A DNA stretch of 64,000 bases from Psettodes erumei (taxonomy: Eukaryota; Chordata; Actinopteri; Pleuronectiformes; Psettodidae), in contig JAFBJZ010000365.1 in NCBI GenBank assembly GCA_016785225.1, forward strand, positions 1 through 64,000. Reading direction: 5' to 3'. Shown here piece after piece: positions 32,676 through 43,300 of this stretch. A program made the position numbers and the translations under genes. The notes beneath the pieces were generated by a model that saw nothing but the letters and a program-made list of their open reading frames with translations, ran no database searches and had not been told where the DNA came from. Numbering within the stretch: position 1 is the first letter of the stretch; every line of letters starts with the position of its first letter.

Positions 32676-35595
32676 GCGAGGAATGGAGGCTAGAACCCCT
32701 CACACCAGAGGGCCGGAGACTCCAGGGCCCATCCCTGTCGCTGTGGGAACAAGATTTTGAGCAAAGATCCACAACAGGTCTGCTCGAGCTGCTATTGACA
32801 TCCCCGGCTTGTGCCAACACTGTGCGGTGATCACGTCACCTCTCGTAGCTGAGACCACCAGATCCTGCTACGAGGGGAAGAAATTGCCCTTGGCCAAGAG
32901 CTCTACGAAGCAACTTCTCACGTGCTTGTGGAGAGACTGCCGTTACAGCGGCAGGAGCCCGATTCCCAGAGCCTCGTCCCTCGACTATGAGGTGATGGAG
33001 GGCCTGGGTCTGCTCTGCATGCCTCCGATGGAGCAACTCGTTGCGGCGCACCTTCATCCCCACCTGTCAGTGGTGTCCTCCTGGAGCCCAAGTCTGCTGA
33101 GAAGGCGTACAAAGCGGCTGCACTTTCGGCCAGAGCCCTCAATGTCCTCTCCCTGCTCACGGCTTATCAGGCTGAGTTGTGCAAAGTCAGGACCTGGCTA
33201 CATGGGAGGAGATACCGGTCATCACCGACCTGTGTCTCAGTGTCCATCTCTGCGTGGTCCAGGCTACGGGGAAAGCACTGGGGACCATGGTTCTGCAGGA
33301 ACGAGCGCAGTGGCTCAACCTGTCAGAGAGAAGGAAGACGTCCTGGACATGCCCATTGTCCCAGAGGGGATCTTCAGTTCCACGTTAGCCTCGATGCAAC
33401 AGCGGTGTGAAGCCAAAAAGAAGGTTGAAGCTCTCCAGCTCTGCCTCCCTCTCCACCTGTGCAGCATAAGACCTTCGCGTAGGCTTCTTCCCAAGTTTCA
33501 CAATTTAAAATTCCAAAATAGATGATACCACAGCCCACCCCTTCTGGTCGGCCCGGCTGGTTCAAAAAACCCTCGGCCCCGGCTGCAGCTTTGCCAGCTC
33601 CACCGGCATGGCTGGCGCAGCCCGTGCAAGCTGCTGGCAACCAGGCCAGGAAGAAGAAGAGAGCGGCCAGACCACCCCTCTCTCCACCGGTGATGCAGCT
33701 GGATGTTCTCCGTTCGGACTGTGCCAGAGCAAGCCGGGAGGGATGGACATTTGACGGCAGAGGGTTCACGAGCACACACGCACACACAAGTTTTCATAAA
33801 GAAAATAAATTGTGTTCCGCTGCCGCATCCAGGCTGAGAGCCGAGGGTGCAGATAATAAAAAAGCCAAATCTGTCAAAATAAGCAGCGTGGTGGCGACAC
33901 CTGCTGTCCCCCCCGGCAGAGGTGGAGGCTGTGAGGACCCTCCGCTGCGCTGTCCTCCCAGGTGCACAGGGCCGCAGCCCGGGAGCCATGTCATTCCACT
34001 ACAAGAGGGCGCCACCGCACCACAGTTGGGCCCTCTCATGGTGGAAGGGTTGCGGTGTGTGTCAACTCTCTCCCTCAGGTAGAAGAGATGGGCCGCACTC
34101 GCAGCTCCGTCCTGGGTGTTAAAGACGATCTCGAGGGGATGCAGGCTGCAGTTTGCCACTGTTCCCCCGCGATTCGCCAGCATAATATACTCCCAGGCTC
34201 AGGGAGAGTCAGCTCATATTTTACAGGAGGAAATCCTCTCACTGTTCAACAAAGCAGCAATGTGTGTCATCCCTCCCGCACACTGTCAGAGCTGTTTTTA
34301 CTCCAGGTATTTTCTGGTCCCCAAATGGGGGGGGGGGGTATTTGCGGTATTCACCCTATCCTGGATCTGCGGGCTCTGAACAAATATCTCAGGAAATACA
34401 AGTTCAGGATGCTTGCACACGCGTCCCTGCTGTGTCTTGTGCAACAGAATGATTGGTTCACTTCTGTCGATCTGAGAAATGCATCACATCCCGATCTATC
34501 CTCCCCACAGAAAGAGAGGTTCGCTATCCAGGGGATCTGATACGAGCACCTTAAGCCAGAGCCCGCTGAGATGGCAGGGCGCACATGCATATTCTCACAC
34601 CGCACCTGTTCGATCTGGGTTTTGTGATAAATGCAAAGAGCACATTGTCCCCAACTCAGGACATAATCTTTCTGGGATTATCCCTGGACTCGGTGACTTT
34701 CACAGCGCGCCTCTCGGTGGAACGAGTAAAAGCTTTCAGGGTATGTCTCACGCATTTTCATCCGGACAAGTCTGTTCTATCCACATTGTGTCTTCGGTTA
34801 CTCGGGCTGATGGCGTCTGCCATCCTCGTAGTCCATCTTGGTCGCCTCCACATGAGGAAATTCCAGCTTGAGGTGGCCTTATGCGGGCTGTATCCTGTGT
34901 AGCGCGGAGAGTGAAGGTCACACCGGGGTGCGCCAGGGCACTGCGCCACTGGTGGACCCTGTCATTTCTGAAACAAGGGGTGCCCATGGGCTCCGTCCTG
35001 TCCAGGAAGGTGGTCACTACGGACGTCAGCCTGACAAGTTGGGGCGGAATTCACACGGGCTGATCTGTGAGGGGTCTCACAGAAATTTTCTGGAACTTTC
35101 AGTGGTGTTCCTCACCCTGAAACATTTCCTTCTGTCTCTCATGGGTCATCATGTCCTGGTGAGGATGGACAATACAACGACGATGTCGACGTACATCATC
35201 CGTCAAGGGGGGTTGCATTCCCGTCAGTTGCACATGCAAACATATGGCATGCAAACTGATCCTGTGGAGCTGCGGTCGTCTCCTCTCCTTGAGACTGACA
35301 TACGTCCCGTGTTCCCTGAACACAGGCGCAGACTTGTCATCCAGGGGCGCGCTGGTATACGGGGAGTGGACTCTGCACCTGGAGATTGTAGAACAGATAT
35401 GGGCCCGGTACGGTCAGCCCGCAGCGGATCTGTTTGCATCGAGAGAAAATGCACAGTGCGCGCTGTTTTATTCTCTACGCGGCATGGATGCTCCCCTTGG
35501 CGTAGACGTGCTTAGAACACGCCTGGCCGCACAAGCTTGTTTACGCATTTCCTCCCCTGGCCTTGGTACCCCCCACTCTGTCCAGAGTAAGGGAG
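32665..35595 (+). mobile_element. DIRS-type retrotransposon fragment
   Basis: This GC-rich block stands out in AT-rich DNA and interrupts the CACTA element. It carries a gag-like region (VLQERAQWLNLSE at about 33290), a reverse transcriptase (LDLRALNKYLRKYKFRML, QQNDWFTSVDLRNA at about 34360-34490; IIFLGLSLDSVTFTARLS at about 34660-34720) and an RNase H start (VTTDVSLTSWGG at about 35010). A WARYGQPAADLFASRENAQC block (about 35400) precedes where the tyrosine recombinase should be; that part is absent. The YXDD region is degraded. Junctions are approximate. Confidence 0.75.
34350..35515 (+). pseudogene. DIRS reverse transcriptase / RNase H
   Basis: Motifs in order: conserved RT strands with LDLRALNKYL, FTSVDLRNA, a stop after ERFAIQGI, FLGLSLDSV, GVPMGSVLSRKVVTTDVSL, and LKHFLLSLMGHHVLVRMDNT, where the integrity of the D residue is kept. 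Several frameshifts interrupt them. Confidence 0.7.
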
Positions 35596-36956
35596 CATGG
35601 TCACATGTGAAGCAGAAAACCCTGAACATTGATTACAACTGATTTTACAATGAGACTTAGCTTCCCTTGAAATGCTGTCTTGCATTGTACTTGCATAAGG
35701 AGCAATTTGTATCTCAAGAACAATGTCTTCCTCCATTGTCTGAGCTGGGTAGTTAATATATTTCATGTGATCCGAATCAGGTTACAAAAAATAACTACAC
35801 ACTTTTTCAAACATATGGAGTTAAGGATTACACGCAAGTTTTTAAAACACAGCTACTGTCAAGAAATGAAATAGTATAATCATACACTCATAGCAATTTT
35901 TTCATAGCCCATTGATTTGACCAACTATGTTACTCCTCACTTTTCACTGATGGTGACTAAAACAATATCAGATTTTTTTATGATTTATGGATAACAGAGA
36001 AATATACTTACCTGCATCAGGAATTCTGTCACATTCTTTCAGACATACATCTGGACTGGCCTCTATCAGTTCAGAAAAAACATCCTCCTCAATTACTGTG
36101 TTGGTTTCATCAAAAACATCAAGTTTAGTAGCAGCAGGAAGCCCAAACTTGTATCTGACTGTAGGAAGAACATTATGAAAACAGATTTAAAAATATATAA
36201 TTCTGATCTTAAGGTTCAGTAAGTGATTTGCATTTGTTAATGTAAGTGTTGAATAGCTCTATTTTCCAACAGTCATCAGTGCTTTAGGGTGTCTGTCAGT
36301 AACAGATCTCCCAGTCTCTCTGTTCGGCACTAAACAGAAAATGTCTTTTCTGTTTATTGCAGAGTGGAGGACCCATGCCTCTGACAAAACACTTTGAGAG
36401 AGTGATGGCTGTCACAATGTAGACTAATTTAACACTTTAAGGGGATAGCTGCAATTACTTAAACCACCAATTACTTTAAACTGCTTTCATTTGTGCAGTA
36501 TCCACAGCATCAGAATGTTGCATTTTGGTCATTACTAACACCAGTATGTACAATACAAAAAGCAGGGTTTTTTGGCAAATTGGTACCCAAATTGAAAACC
36601 AAATTGCCATCCTAAATACATAAATCCTTGTTTACATTTGTTGTGAGGGCAACTATGAGATGGCTCACTTTGAAATGAAATCCAAAAAGGTGAACCCTGA
36701 CAGTAATCAGATGTCTTTCTTGGTCTTTTGGTCCTTCACCTTGAGCAACATATTTTGACTGCACCTTGTAGAATAAGTGGAGAAATTTGCAAGGAATTAC
36801 TTTTTGAGACTGCGATGGATCCAATGTGGTCCCTGTAGGAAAGTGATGCAATGAACAGCATTCAAGCAAAACAGACTGAGTCTCTAATGAATTGTAACAT
36901 ATTTTAACGTCCAAAAGGAAGCTGGTGGCGTGATGTCCACTACATAATTCCAGCAT
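35596..36956 (-). other. Interior of the CACTA element upstream of its transposase
   Basis: Minus-strand open fragments (35766-35600, with EDIVLEIQIAPYASTMQDSI) may be the N-terminal part of the CACTA protein. A spliced exon lies at 36012-36158 (separate entry). In 36160-36956 I recognise nothing. Confidence 0.4.
36012..36158 (-). pseudogene. Exon with a cofactor-like beta-grasp-type domain inside CACTA
   Basis: On minus, the exon follows TTCTTCCTACAG and ends at GCAG|GTAAGT, with phases 1 and 1. It encodes about 48 residues including RYKFGLPAATKLDVFDETNT and EEDVFSELIEASPDVCLKE. Similar N-terminal segments (FxLPxxTxxxVxDExGTEV-DxDVF) head many multicopy fish proteins, including the SAMD3-like family. 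Such a segment may belong to the transposon protein or have been exchanged with a host gene. The structural class named in the call is inference. Confidence 0.4.
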
Positions 36957-36964
36957 CCCGCAAG

Positions 36965-37796
36965 TAGTGGTGGGCGGATCAATCCAAATATCGATAGTAT
37001 CGATACCAAGTCAGTATCAGATCGATACTAGCCAGGTGAGATCAATTCTTCAGTTTAAGTTCCGCTCTTGCTTGCAATGCTGCGATTTCGGCAAAGAGGA
37101 AACAGCCAGGTCGCCATACTCACTGCTCCTGTGTCAGCACAGAGCAGGCACACTTTGTTCCCCCCTTTTGTGTTTTGATGTTGCACTGTCACATGAGTCA
37201 CGTGACGTGACATAGACGCGTAAAGAAAACAAACAAGCAAGCTGCTGGCTCAGGTTCATCAGCTGATAACTCAGGCTGTATTTTCAAGCCGAAAATGAAA
37301 CGACAGCTAAATGTGAGATTTGCAAAAAAATCGCAAGGTATAGTGGAAACACTACCAGTTTACATAAACATCTAAAAAACCATTCCAAAGAAAACATGGA
37401 GCTGCAAAAACGGAGAGGAGGAGAGAAATCCCCCAATTTAATTTAATTTTGTATTATAGTTTCTCAAAAGTACTTGTTTGTTTGGTTTTTTTTTTTACTA
37501 ATTTGCGTGCACTTTTTATTTATTTAAGATTTTTCTTAAAACAATTGATAATAAAGCATTTTCTATTTAATTATAAACTGTCCTAATTCTTTCCTGGGTT
37601 TTAATAATAAAAAAGGAAACATCACAAAAAATACTTCAGGTCATGAAAACTAATTGAGATTTAACAATTCAATGATGCATCCACGTTATTTGTTGATAAG
37701 TATCCGTATCGGTGATACTGGCCCGTATTTACTTACATTACATTACATTACATTACATTACTTACTTTACAAAATATGCAGTATCGCACACCACTA
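36965..37796 (+). mobile_element. Young hAT MITE with BED zinc-finger exon
   Basis: The element is 832 bases, with a perfect 8-base duplication CCCGCAAG (36957-36964 and 37797-37804). Termini are TAGTGGTGGGCGGATC and (reverse complement) TAGTGGTGTGCGATACTG, with GATCGATACT and GGTATCGATAC words inside. It keeps part of a transposase first exon (about 37273-37445) and an ATTAC microsatellite (37732-37762). Confidence 0.88.
37273..37445 (+). pseudogene. BED zinc-finger remnant of a hAT transposase
   Basis: The open frame contains AKCEICKKIARYSGNTTSLH followed by KHLKNHSKENM. That is the CX2C...HX4H pattern of a BED finger, with the expected G-N-T-T-S spacing. The frame ends at TAA near 37445, and no catalytic domain follows. 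Confidence 0.8.
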
Positions 37797-38564
37797 CCCG
37801 CAAGTGATGTGACGTTCACTTACGACCCGCTTCTTGTGAACAACTCCTTGGTGTAAATGAGGGGGAAACGATTTCTTTGACAACTGTTCCTTTAACCTCT
37901 TACCTTGAATATCCACATGAATAGTCATTCGTGGCCTTGAATGATTCAAAAGGCATATCTTCAGTGAGAGAGAACACGTTGTGATACGGTGTGTTCATGT
38001 GACTGAGTACGACAATGATAATGACGACACCACCCCTCTGCCACATACTATATTCCACTCAGGTTCTTTGCCGTCTTCTCCTACCAACCGTCTGTCCAAA
38101 CCAGATGTTGTAATCAACTCTGCAAGGAGTGAATGTAACTTAGTCACAGGTGTTGACACGTAACTTGCTTGACTGATACTGCTGGCAGAGCTATTTTATC
38201 ACTACAAGTGTTAAAACAACACTAACACCCACCAACTCAAAATTATTAACACTGAAAAAACAACACTACAGATTTTGCTGTGAAGGTACCCACCAGCTCG
38301 CAGGCCCAAGGGGAAGAGCACAAACATTTGAGGGATGCCCTCAAAACCTGTCATTATCCCAGCTGGACTAGGAACACCAGTAAAGTGGTAGAGGAAGAAA
38401 AAGCCAAATAGACGCAAAAACATAGTAATCCCATACATATCTGGGGTATCTGAAAAACTCAGAGGATCTTTTTCAAACACCACATCCCTGTGTATCTCAA
38501 ACCCAGCAACACACTCAGGCAAAGACTGGTGCATTCCAAAGACAAAATTTTATCATTTGATATG

Positions 38565-39358
38565 TAGTGATGGGCAAATGATACCGAGGATTTGGAGCTT
38601 GAGTGATTCGAAACACTGTGTCGGAGCTTGTGTCAAAACACCAGTGTCACGTGACCGATGACGTTGTAAGCTTCATCGCTTCAAAATGTTTTGGAGGTTT
38701 TCATTGGCTCAGCCAGAAGAGGAGCCAACTGAAGCCTGCGACAGTAGAAAAAAATATATTTCTCAATAAAAACCTGTGAAGACAAATAAGTTGTCTGCTT
38801 CTGTGAATAATCATTCCAAATCAACCATACAAGTCCCCAAATGACAAACCATTATCTTTAAAGGTTTTCCTTAAAAACGTTTCACACAAAAAAAACAATG
38901 TTTCTGAATTCAAACACCATGATCATTTGCAAAGTAGGAAGGATCTTTAATCCTGTTAGGGACTTTTAGTATAGTTTTTAAATAAAGCTCAAAGCTTTAA
39001 ATAAATCCTTAACCAACATTTAACCCTTAATATAACTTGCATTTATTGTTTGGGTTAATCTGGAATGTGTTTTAGAGTATGGGGGAGAGCATCTGCATAT
39101 TTTATTGTAATGACGATATAATCATTATTTGGTATGAATGAACAAAACACTTGAATGACCACACAGACTTTTCTGAACTTTTATTGCTGTCATGGCATTG
39201 AAACAGCGCCAGTGCTTCAGTCATGCTTTTTAGAGGTTGCTATTGCTTCAGTTGTCCACCAGATACCACCATTACTGAAGTCTCGAAGCGTTGAATCTTT
39301 TTCAGCGCAATTGTTAGGAAAGCCTCAGTGCGTCATGAGGCTTCACTTGCCCACCACT
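38565..39358 (-). mobile_element. hAT-type MITE, copy 2 (inverted)
   Basis: It starts TAGTGATGGGCAAATGATACC and ends GCCCACCACTA, the reverse complement of copies 1 and 3. The 5' end of this orientation abuts the Penelope copy 2 terminus. Flanking 8-mers (TTGATATG and TGTACAAC) do not match, so it has no visible target duplication. Confidence 0.8.
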
Positions 39359-40325
39359 ATGTACAACTTTAAAATCACCCCAAAAGGACACAAAATGGGA
39401 CCCTACTCACCACCTTCAGCAGACAACCACCACCAGGGACCAGCAAGAGGCTGAACTTAGCCAGCTGAGGCCTTTTTACACAGCATTTCATCAGGGGGAA
39501 GAGCTAAGGGAGGAGTTTTGCTAGCTACCTGGGCTGCGTTCACCACACGTCACTGAGCTTCACTACATTAAGTTTTAATGAAACACTATGCTATGATGAT
39601 TTTCATTACATTGTTTATGCTTTATTATTGTATGACATATTTGATGATGTTTTTATGCCTCAGTATATACTACGACATTTTTCATGACAATATTATTCCT
39701 TACTTTACTATTACAATTTTCATGTTTTTAAATGTCTTATTATATAATAACATTTCTCATGAACCTTTTTACACATTAATGCTCCAGTCTGCTGATGTAA
39801 GTGATAGGTAGTGGTAGGTAGTGGTTTGAAAGTGAAAGGAAGTTTAAATTTCTGAAATTAGGTTTTAGATTAGATTTACCATTCACATAAAATATAATTA
39901 TTTTCTCAACATTTACTACTGGGTTTTTACACTAAAAGGCCAACAGAATTTCTAACTTTGGTGAGTGGGGGGCTTGTCAAAAATAAATGCGTGGGTTGGT
40001 TAGTAGAGAATGTTAAGTCAAATTTAATGCTGAGTGTTAATTTTTACAGTCTAAACCCTGAAAACAGAGGAAAGAAGAAGTTTTTAATTTATTCCTTATG
40101 AATTTGTGGAAGTTGAGATGTGCTGCCCAAATGTTGAAGTAGGAAATTATCTTAAATTTTTACAGTAAAATAAATTACAAGACGTAGTCACAGCCTGCAT
40201 TGGAACAGACTTTATGTAGCAGATATTGGGGATGCAACATACAGTAGCAGCAATACAGAAGAATCAATGGCATTTAGGCTTTATAAGGCTGAGAATATGG
40301 GGTCAGGCTTCAAAGTGTTCTCCAG
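39359..40325. other. nacad 3' flank
   Basis: AT-rich DNA. AATAAA on minus at 40088-40093 is a candidate nacad polyadenylation signal, which would give a short 3' UTR of about 230 bases. No other feature was seen. Confidence 0.45.
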
Positions 40326-43300
40326 TCACATGGTCAGCTCCTATAAGCAAATGGGAAAATAAAGAAGAAAAAAGATTAAAGTCAGAAAAAATCAATCAAT
40401 AGAAAAATAAACAAATATAAATCAGATAATAAAGAAAATCATTGCTGCATTATCCATATTAAACTGGAATATGTACTAGTGTATTCACTGCTATTGAATA
40501 AAAACATGAGGCAGTCAAGTATCACACTGCTAAAGAATAAAGGTCTTAAGATGAGAGGCTATGTCTTTACTTAACCAATGTTTTTCATCTTAAGGAAGCT
40601 TCATCATGTTTTCCACCCCAAAAGTAAAAATAATCAGTCACTTTAACAACTACAGCAGTTATCTTATCTATCCAATGTTGCAGCTGCCACCCAGTGGCCG
40701 TGACTTCATTCGTTACTTATAGAACTGTAGAGGTTGTTCAGTTACTGGGGAGAAATTGTACTTGCCGTTTGTCCTCTGCTCTTTCTACACCACCACCACC
40801 ACCACCACCATGCAACACACACTGGCTATGACTCATTATTTTGTTCATCAGCTTCCCTCCCTCAACCCCCCACCCCACCCCACCCCCCTCTCACCATGAT
40901 AGCATTCACAATGTCATTCTTGTTGTGTTTCAGTGCACGGATGGCTTTGGCTCGTGACACATTGGCCTGAGCCATCACCAGCTCAATGTCTCTCTGCTCA
41001 AGACCTCCCACATCCATCTGATGGAGTGTAAAGGATATAGAGATATGTTTAAGGAATAACAAAAACAACAGAATAAAAGATTTTTACAGAGAATTACAAC
41101 ATACTGTACTGATGCACTGGTGTTCAGAAAGAAATTTAGACAATACCTCCTCTTCCTCCTCTTCACTCTCTTCCTTGATGGTGAGGCTGGGTGGGACAGG
41201 TGGGGTCAAGGGAGAAGAAGTCACAGGCACCTTGAATTTCTCTGCAGCTGCTTTGTGTGCCTGTTGTGATAGGTCCTCAATCTGAGAGGCAAGGTGAGGC
41301 GAGGAGAGGAGAAGAGAACATCAGAGGTAATACAATGCATGTGCTAAAGGTTAAATAATGAAGAAAGAAAGAAAGAAAGAAAGACTTACCTTTGCCTCTC
41401 CAAATACAATGTAAATATCTGATGCAGGGCTTTTGAATACATCTGGTCTGCTGATGACGAACAAGATACTCTTCGACTTCCTAATAGTAATTCTGGTCAC
41501 ACCATGAACCGGTTTTAGACCCAGTTTAGACATAGCCTGCATACACATATGACAGCGGGTATAGAGGGAGAAAGAAATACAAAATAGCACAAAGTAAATG
41601 CCAGTGTCATAATACACTTTAACAATAAAGGATTGTAATCTAGAGATTATAATCAACTTTAATATTATCTTTGACTACTTTATTCTTGTGTTTTTATGCA
41701 GCCTATCCTCTCACCTTGCGAGCTTTCTTCTCACTGCGACTCTGTTTCTGTCTGTTGAGCCCTTCATCTGCAGAGGAGAGAGACTGAAAGAAAAACTAAA
41801 ATCAGTTACTTTATTACTTCATAGTGATGAAAGATATTTTCCTATTTCAGTTATACAAATTTGCCATGTTATGTCAATTTTGCTGATATCACCAAAAAGA
41901 AAGATCAGGAATTTTGCACCAAGTTAGGTTTTTTACAAAGCTTGGTTTAAACATTAGTTTTTTGCTGTTGCCAGGCAATTTTGTTTTCTGTTGCACACAC
42001 AGGTAGCAATGTTATGTTTTAACAACAGCAGCAAAAACTGCTTAGTTCATGAAGATTTAAAGAAAAAGACTTGACAAGCAATAGCCACTAATGCCATGTA
42101 ACAGGATCTAAATGTTCTTAAATTTCATCAGGTATAATGTCATACATTTTATCTGTTTTACTAAGTTACCTACAAGCAGCAGGACTCACCTGGGGCTCTG
42201 ATGCTTTCAGTGGCTCTGGCTCTTCTAGTTCAGGCACAGACCCCTCACTCTCAGACTCATTACAGGAAGCCAATATGGAACCTACATAAGCACATTTTCC
42301 ACACAACACACATACAAATCATATAAGTGAAGGGTATCATATCTTCACTGCTACAGAATCTAATCACCATAGACTCATTAATACCCTGATTGCTTTTGCT
42401 ATCTCATTAGTGTTCTGTTGATGAAAAGTGTGTATTATAAAATATAAAAGTTCATCTAATAAACACCAGGGGATTAGCCAATTGAAAATAAATTTAATTA
42501 TATCCTACTAAATGATTTCACATAGTAGGTGAATTCATTGACATTGATAGTGAAAAAAGTGTCATTATTATATCAGGCAGGGAATTTATGTCTCTTGTGT
42601 AACTGTCAGCAAAACATGTTAGGACATTTTGCCCTGTATGATATATATAATATTCAAATCCAGCTACATGTAACACAGAGTAACAGTGATTGTGGTTGTA
42701 GAGACAAAGCAAAAGATGGAAACAGAGAGAAGGGTGGAGCGTAGAATAGAGAGCAGAATCCCACAGAAACAACTATGTCAGAAACTACTTACAATTCTTT
42801 TTAAAGGATGGGTTGATCTCTTCAGAAATCTTGTGGCTGTGGTTGATTGAACAGCCTGACTGTCTCTCAGTTATTTGGTGGGCCGAAAAAGGCTGTATTT
42901 CCTGGTTATTGTTTGAGCTGGACTCATTCAGCAAAAATCCCTTTTTGTCTCCTCCGCTCTGGGATCTGTGATCATGTTGAGGTGGTCCACCATCATCCTC
43001 ACTGTCTGTCTCCTCCTCAGCCAAACTGGGACCTTACAGAGCACAAATTTATTGATCAGATTTGTATTAGGAGACACACATTTGACATTTTTCTCTTTAA
43101 TACAATCCCAACATGCAAAGCTCTCTTTTCTTTCTTTCTGATATCAATCTAAATAGCCATCATGCCTGTACTCACCTCGGTGCATGTCTAGTGTGGTCCA
43201 TGTGCGACCTTGCTTGATTCGGGTGTGAGACTGGGTGCTGAGATTAGGCTGAGACTGGGGACAGGAAATAGAGTCTGGAACGCATGCTAATTCTGGAGTG

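Larger units (their letters stand above)
30548..38284 (-). mobile_element. CACTA/EnSpm transposon relic nested in Penelope copy 2
   Basis: The insertion is 7.7 kb. Its ends are rich in TTAACACT-type words (30548-30740 and 38200-38284), and the right end reads TTTTGCTGTG (CACAGCAAAA inward). Minus-strand transposase pieces lie at 31200-32675. The matching left terminus seems deleted together with some Penelope sequence. The insertion itself holds a DIRS fragment and a hAT MITE. Confidence 0.7.
29280..38548 (+). mobile_element. Penelope-like element, copy 2, split by a CACTA insertion
   Basis: 29280-29985 is the 3' arm in inverted (minus) orientation, close to the left arm of copy 1. From 29985 the plus strand carries deleted coding pieces: the N-terminal region at 29990-30170, then reverse transcriptase relics to 30547 that stop after CTTAGATTGTGATGTCCAGATG. 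The GIY-YIG part resumes at 38285-38548. About 200 bases of the element expected at the junction are missing. TTGATATG flanks it at 29272-29279 and 38557-38564, a possible target duplication. Confidence 0.75.

Noticed and set aside
33522..34540. Several 130-190-codon frames in the GC-rich block
   Set aside because: GC-rich DNA has few chance stops; only the frames with DIRS motifs were kept.
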